Of a DNA stretch of 64,000 nt, positions 60,231 through 64,000 are shown one piece after another. The position numbers and the translations under genes are program-made. This DNA is from Diphasiastrum complanatum (taxonomy: Eukaryota > Streptophyta > Lycopodiopsida > Lycopodiales > Lycopodiaceae): positions 13,169,815 through 13,233,814 of the forward strand of contig CM055098.1 in assembly GCA_029204225.1 (NCBI GenBank), given 5' to 3'. Positions within the stretch are counted from its first letter, which is position 1. Every line of letters begins with the position of its first letter. A model generated the notes under the pieces. The model was given only the letters and a program-made list of their open reading frames with translations. It did no database searches and was not told where the DNA came from.

Positions 60231-60969
60231 TGGCCTAAGCAATTGGCTACTCCTTCCTCAACATCCTACCTTACACTTTACAACCATTCACACATATGCA
60301 CAAGAAAGAGAGAAAAAAGAAGAAGGAGAGAAGAGTAATGGAAAGAGGGAGATACATCTTACATATTGTGGAAAAAGTACAAAAAAGACCAAGAGTGGAT
60401 CCTAATCTGATCCTCAAGAGGGATTGGTTGTCAGATTACTTGATCTATCAATCTATTTGAGATTAAGATCAATCTAGATCAATTCTAGACACAAAATCCT
60501 AACAAGAACAATTATTAATTGAAGGTAGGTGTACTTTCTGGTTTCACACGTGTGAAACACTGTCTGAGTACAGACTCCAACCTGAAAATCAAGTACACAT
60601 TGATAGAACCTCAAAACAATCAAAATAAATGTAGACAAATGGAGAGAATCACTCAAAATTGCTTCCAAAACCAAGATTGGTGTCTCATTATGATTATGGT
60701 ACATGACAAGTACACTATTTTCACACGTGGAAACAGGCTCCACACATGTGTGTTTATCTATATACAAGATTTTTGGCCTCTACCAAGCTTATTTTTGCAT
60801 TTTTCACACACCTCCTCAAAAATCTAGCTTGGTAAATCTAGCTTGATGGAAGACATGATAATCTTGAACTTGACTCCATGGGCTGAATCGGTTTTTGTTG
60901 GTTCAAAAGGTGTGAAGTTCAGCCAATGAGCTTGATGTTGATCTGAAATCACCATATCCATGATAGTGC

Positions 60970-62322
60970 TTATTTGATGTTGACATCTTTGATGAGCTTG
61001 AGAGCTTTGCACCATCCTAGCATCTCCAAAATTGATTCCTTCCAATTTTCATGTAGATGCTTGACCTTGAGGCTTGCTCCACATGAGATATGCTCCTCTT
61101 TCCCTTGATATGTGAGCCACATGGATTCAACCATGTTTCTTGAGTTTCTTTTTGGAATCACAACTTGAGAAGGTCTCTCCTCCTCAATCTTTGGCACACT
61201 TGAACCTTGAGAAGGCTCCTTAAGATCCTCTTCATGGTGCTCCTTTTTGAGGGAAATCCGAGACCTCCATGTCTCATAATGACAACAAGTATGACCATTC
61301 AATATGCACTTTCTATGATTATCAAGATTACTTATGCTAGAAACATAAGTCCAAAAATGACCACAACTTGGCATGATTTTTCCAATATTGAAATCAAAAG
61401 GTATTTCCATCTCAATAAGGCTAACTACTTGCTTATGGATATAAGTGTCCACTTTGGATGCTTCACTTATTCTCATAAGGAGTTTACAACTTGCCTTTAA
61501 GATTGAAAACTTACAATTTTCATCTTTATGAATGAACACATCATTCATAATCTTATTGAAACCAAAAGATCCTATATTATGAAGATATTTCCATTTCCTT
61601 GACTTCATAACTAATGTAAGCTTACAAGGAAAACATATTTTGCTATCTTTTAAGGCATCACACTCAACTAGTATTGCCTTAATCCACCTTTGAGATAACA
61701 AAATCTCTTCAAAGCAAAATGGTTCTTCATAAGTTGACATGAGAGCATAAATGAAACTATTTTCATTTTGTGATTGCTCCTTATTCTTGATTGATTTCTC
61801 TTGGATAATAACAATAAGTTTGAACTTGTCCAAAGTTACAAGCAAAATATTTTCCAAGGACATAAAATAAATCCAAGTTACTTTCATGAGAGTGACATCT
61901 ATCTTTGCATCTTGAACCAAACAATGCACTTCCAAATGAAAAATTTCAGAAGATTTGACATGTGTTGTGATGGACTCTTGAAGACAAATCTTGCAAGTCC
62001 TTGTGAGACTCCAAGCCTCATTCACCTTTCCACAAAGGAAACACCTTTCCTTGGACTTGTCCTTCTTGTATTTGCATTTTGAACTTGAAGCTCCATCCTT
62101 CACCTCGGCCCCCTTGCTTTGGTTCTCCTTGGATGGATTGGTCTTCTTTTTGTAGCATATTGAGAAAAAATATCCTCCCTTGCCACAAAGGTTGCACTCA
62201 AGATCCTTTTTTTCCTTCAATAGGATGCCACCTATTGATGCCATGTGAATAAAAACCTGTGATATGATTCTACAAATGTAATTTGTGACTTTCAAGAGAC
62301 TAGATTTGAACATCTTCAACAA
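60970..62322 (-). CDS. Element 2 main ORF, 450 aa, unknown protein
   Basis: Begins MLKMFKSSLLK and parallels the element 1 ORF: knuckle-like CNLCGKGGYFFSIC at about residues 43-56, second cluster CFLCGKVNEAWSLTRTCKIC, CFEEILLSQRWIKAILVECD, KASCKLLMRISEASKVDTYI. A deletion of about 540 bp relative to element 1 joins EEHISCG to ASLKVKHLHENWKESILEML, so it ends in the sequence that is a separate frame in element 1. It is open over the full length. Unknown function; same tyrosine-for-histidine change in the knuckle. Confidence 0.5.
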   Translation of the reverse strand: MLKMFKSSLLKVTNYICRIISQVFIHMASIGGILLKEKKDLECNLCGKGGYFFSICYKKKTNPSKENQSKGAEVKDGASSSKCKYKKDKSKERCFLCGKVNEAWSLTRTCKICLQESITTHVKSSEIFHLEVHCLVQDAKIDVTLMKVTWIYFMSLENILLVTLDKFKLIVIIQEKSIKNKEQSQNENSFIYALMSTYEEPFCFEEILLSQRWIKAILVECDALKDSKICFPCKLTLVMKSRKWKYLHNIGSFGFNKIMNDVFIHKDENCKFSILKASCKLLMRISEASKVDTYIHKQVVSLIEMEIPFDFNIGKIMPSCGHFWTYVSSISNLDNHRKCILNGHTCCHYETWRSRISLKKEHHEEDLKEPSQGSSVPKIEEERPSQVVIPKRNSRNMVESMWLTYQGKEEHISCGASLKVKHLHENWKESILEMLGWCKALKLIKDVNIK

Positions 62323-63883
62323 TCTAGAAGGATCTACAAAAGATCTAGCTCACAAACCTAAGAATCAATCTTCATAGTAAGGACTAGTCACTTGGAAACT
62401 TTGCTTTGATCACTAAGACAAAAGCACACAATATTTGAATCAAATAACTGAAGAAATCAGATCCAATCTCCTATTGGACTCATCAAATACTAATGACTCT
62501 TTCTTTTGAAAGTTGAAATGGATATGAAAAAGATTTGACACCTAGATTTTCCTTTTCACTTGACTAGTTCTCTCAACACTTGAGATTCTTGAACAAAAGA
62601 TGGGTTTTGTTTCAAATACATGAAAATCAAACTTAATCACTTCTTTTGGACTCACTCTTGACCCAAATAATCTCACACTTGAGATTTAGAATGAATTTGA
62701 TTTGATGTGACAACAAACTATACCACCAATTTTTCACAAAGCTTAAAAAATTAGACAACTAGAGATTCACAAAGATCCCAACCATGCATGAATACTCAAA
62801 TATGGACTCCTCATCATTCTAGACATCCAATGGGATCACAAATTGGCCCTCACACTCTCACAAAGAAAGTTGAATAGAACTAATTTGAGTTTCATACATT
62901 CTATGTCAATTTTTGCTCAACAAATTGAATTCAATCACTCCTATCGGATTCCACCAATTACTCTACTTTTTAAGACTTGGAATGAAATTCAAAATCAAAA
63001 GTTGTGATTTTTCTCACTAAGATATTGTGCTTCAAAGAGCTAATGCCACTTAGAAAGATTTGATCACTTAGGAGAAGACAAACTCTCCACCAATAACAAC
63101 ACAAAATGAGCTTCTAGATCTAGCCCTCTACAAAGGAAGGAACTCTTAGAAAATTGGATCTCTCTCTACACATTTGCCATAGACACCTTAATGACTCTTT
63201 TCAAACCTTACAATCACTCAAACAAACTGAGTAGGGTTGAACAATGTGACTTGGATCTCAATCTCTTTTCTAGAACTCTCAATTTAAGCCAATCTATGCC
63301 AAATTCTACAAAAGATTTGCATAGATGCTCTATATGCACTAGAAACTCTCAAAGGTTTCACTTAGAGGACAGATCCAAGGATGTTTTCTAGCAAATTGAT
63401 GCTTCTAAACTTGACCCTATCACTCTTGAACAAATCTAGAGTGATGGTACAATGGATTTGATCCTCTCACCTTGCATATCACTTCTTAATTTATGATTTT
63501 TAGCAAAATCTCTCTCAACTTCAACATGCACTCAAAAAATTCGAGATAATCAATTAATGCACCTAATTTAAGCTTCAAATTTAATTTCTTGGCTGATCTA
63601 ATCCAAGAACTAATCAAGTGATTTTGCATTAAAAATCACTCAAATTGGGTATGTGAGTCAAATTCTACAATTTTTTGAAAATTCTCAGTCAAAACCAGAG
63701 CTATACGGCCTCACACGTGTAAAAAGGGTTCCTACAGCCCACAACAAGATCTGGACCAAAACTTTTGAGGATAGCTATCAAATCCAACTCGCTACACAAA
63801 ATTTGACTAGTTTTCTAAAAATTGCTAATTTTGGCTTTGATTTGGATTAACCCTATCAATTTCAACAAAACCTCTTGTACTTG
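62323..63883 (-). other. Element 2 internal non-coding leader
   Basis: Near-copy of 51,260-52,840. It includes an identical 66-residue plus-strand frame (63,191-63,391, same as 52,130-52,330), which I take as shared sequence and not a gene. Confidence 0.5.
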
Positions 63884-63895
63884 GCTCTAATACCA

Positions 63896-64000
63896 TGTGG
63901 AAAAAGTACAAAAAGGATCAAGAGTGGATCCTAATTTGATCCTCAAGAGGGATTGGTTGTCAGATTACTTGATCTATCAATCTACTTGAGAATAAGATCA
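63896..64000 (-). repeat. Element 2 right LTR, cut by the window end
   Basis: Starts TGTGGAAAAAGTACAAAAAG right after the primer site, as 52,853 does. Confidence 0.85.

Larger units (their letters stand above)
60367..64000 (-). mobile_element. Non-autonomous LTR retrotransposon (element 2), cut by the window end
   Basis: Same family as element 1. Left LTR 60,367-60,808 (442 bp, lacking about 390 bp of the element 1 LTR between CTCATTATG and GATTATGG), purine tract GAGGAGG on the minus strand beside it, main ORF 60,970-62,322, leader 62,323-63,883, primer site 63,884-63,895 (minus TGGTATTAGAGC), and right LTR from 63,896 past the end. Inserted after ACATCTTACATAT; the empty site is preserved at 21,670-21,692. 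Confidence 0.85.

Overview
The window is nuclear DNA of a land plant: spliced genes with GT-AG introns, plant-type Ty1/copia and Ty3/gypsy LTR retrotransposons primed by initiator Met-tRNA or Asp-tRNA, and long AT, AG/CT and GT microsatellites in AT-rich sequence. A Penelope-like reverse transcriptase and a DUF7869-type gene sit beside the LTR elements. I take this to favour a large-genome non-flowering plant such as a fern, but that is only an inference. There is no CRISPR array, rRNA gene or bacterial feature.

Layout. 1-2.9 kb: one convincing host gene on the minus strand (three exons, about 401 aa, function unknown). 2.9-6.3 kb: mostly featureless, with a SINE-like tRNA-derived fragment and a solo LTR fragment. 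6.3-9.0 kb: a decayed Ty3/gypsy element (LTR, Asp-tRNA primer site, gag, scrap of RNase H). 9.19-21.70 kb (copy A) and 38.72-60.37 kb (copy B) are two copies of one direct segmental duplication. The shared order is: coiled-coil ORF, copia-1 (minus), C-terminal part of a DUF7869 gene (minus), copia-2 LTR and pol (minus), LTR of a non-autonomous element, AT-rich block, and a tandem array of about 115-bp units. Copy A lacks about 9.4 kb that copy B keeps. 21.7-38.7 kb is the unique spacer, with fragments of at least three more copia elements, a three-exon plant transposase-like pseudogene (27.05-28.10 kb), a Penelope-like element between about 1-kb direct repeats (30.16-35.15 kb), a copia gag (36.2-37.1 kb) and an unrecognised spliced coding region (37.4-38.7 kb).

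How the parts relate. In copy B a copia-2 element (about 44.5-55.6 kb) lies inside a DUF7869 gene. Copia-2 is itself interrupted between protease and integrase by a 5.3-kb non-autonomous LTR element (48,356-53,672, target duplication CATGC). The DUF7869 N-terminal half is now on the plus strand because 55,643-57,864 has been inverted; reversing that interval rejoins both a copia-2 LTR and a minisatellite. A second copy of the non-autonomous element starts at 60,367 and runs off the window; copy A preserves its empty target site.

Nearly every mobile-element reading frame is broken. The most unusual items are the two-copy non-autonomous LTR family with its own cysteine-containing, internally repetitive 450-aa ORF, the endonuclease-less Penelope-like element, and the split and inverted DUF7869 gene. 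All similarities were judged by eye; no alignments or database searches were run.
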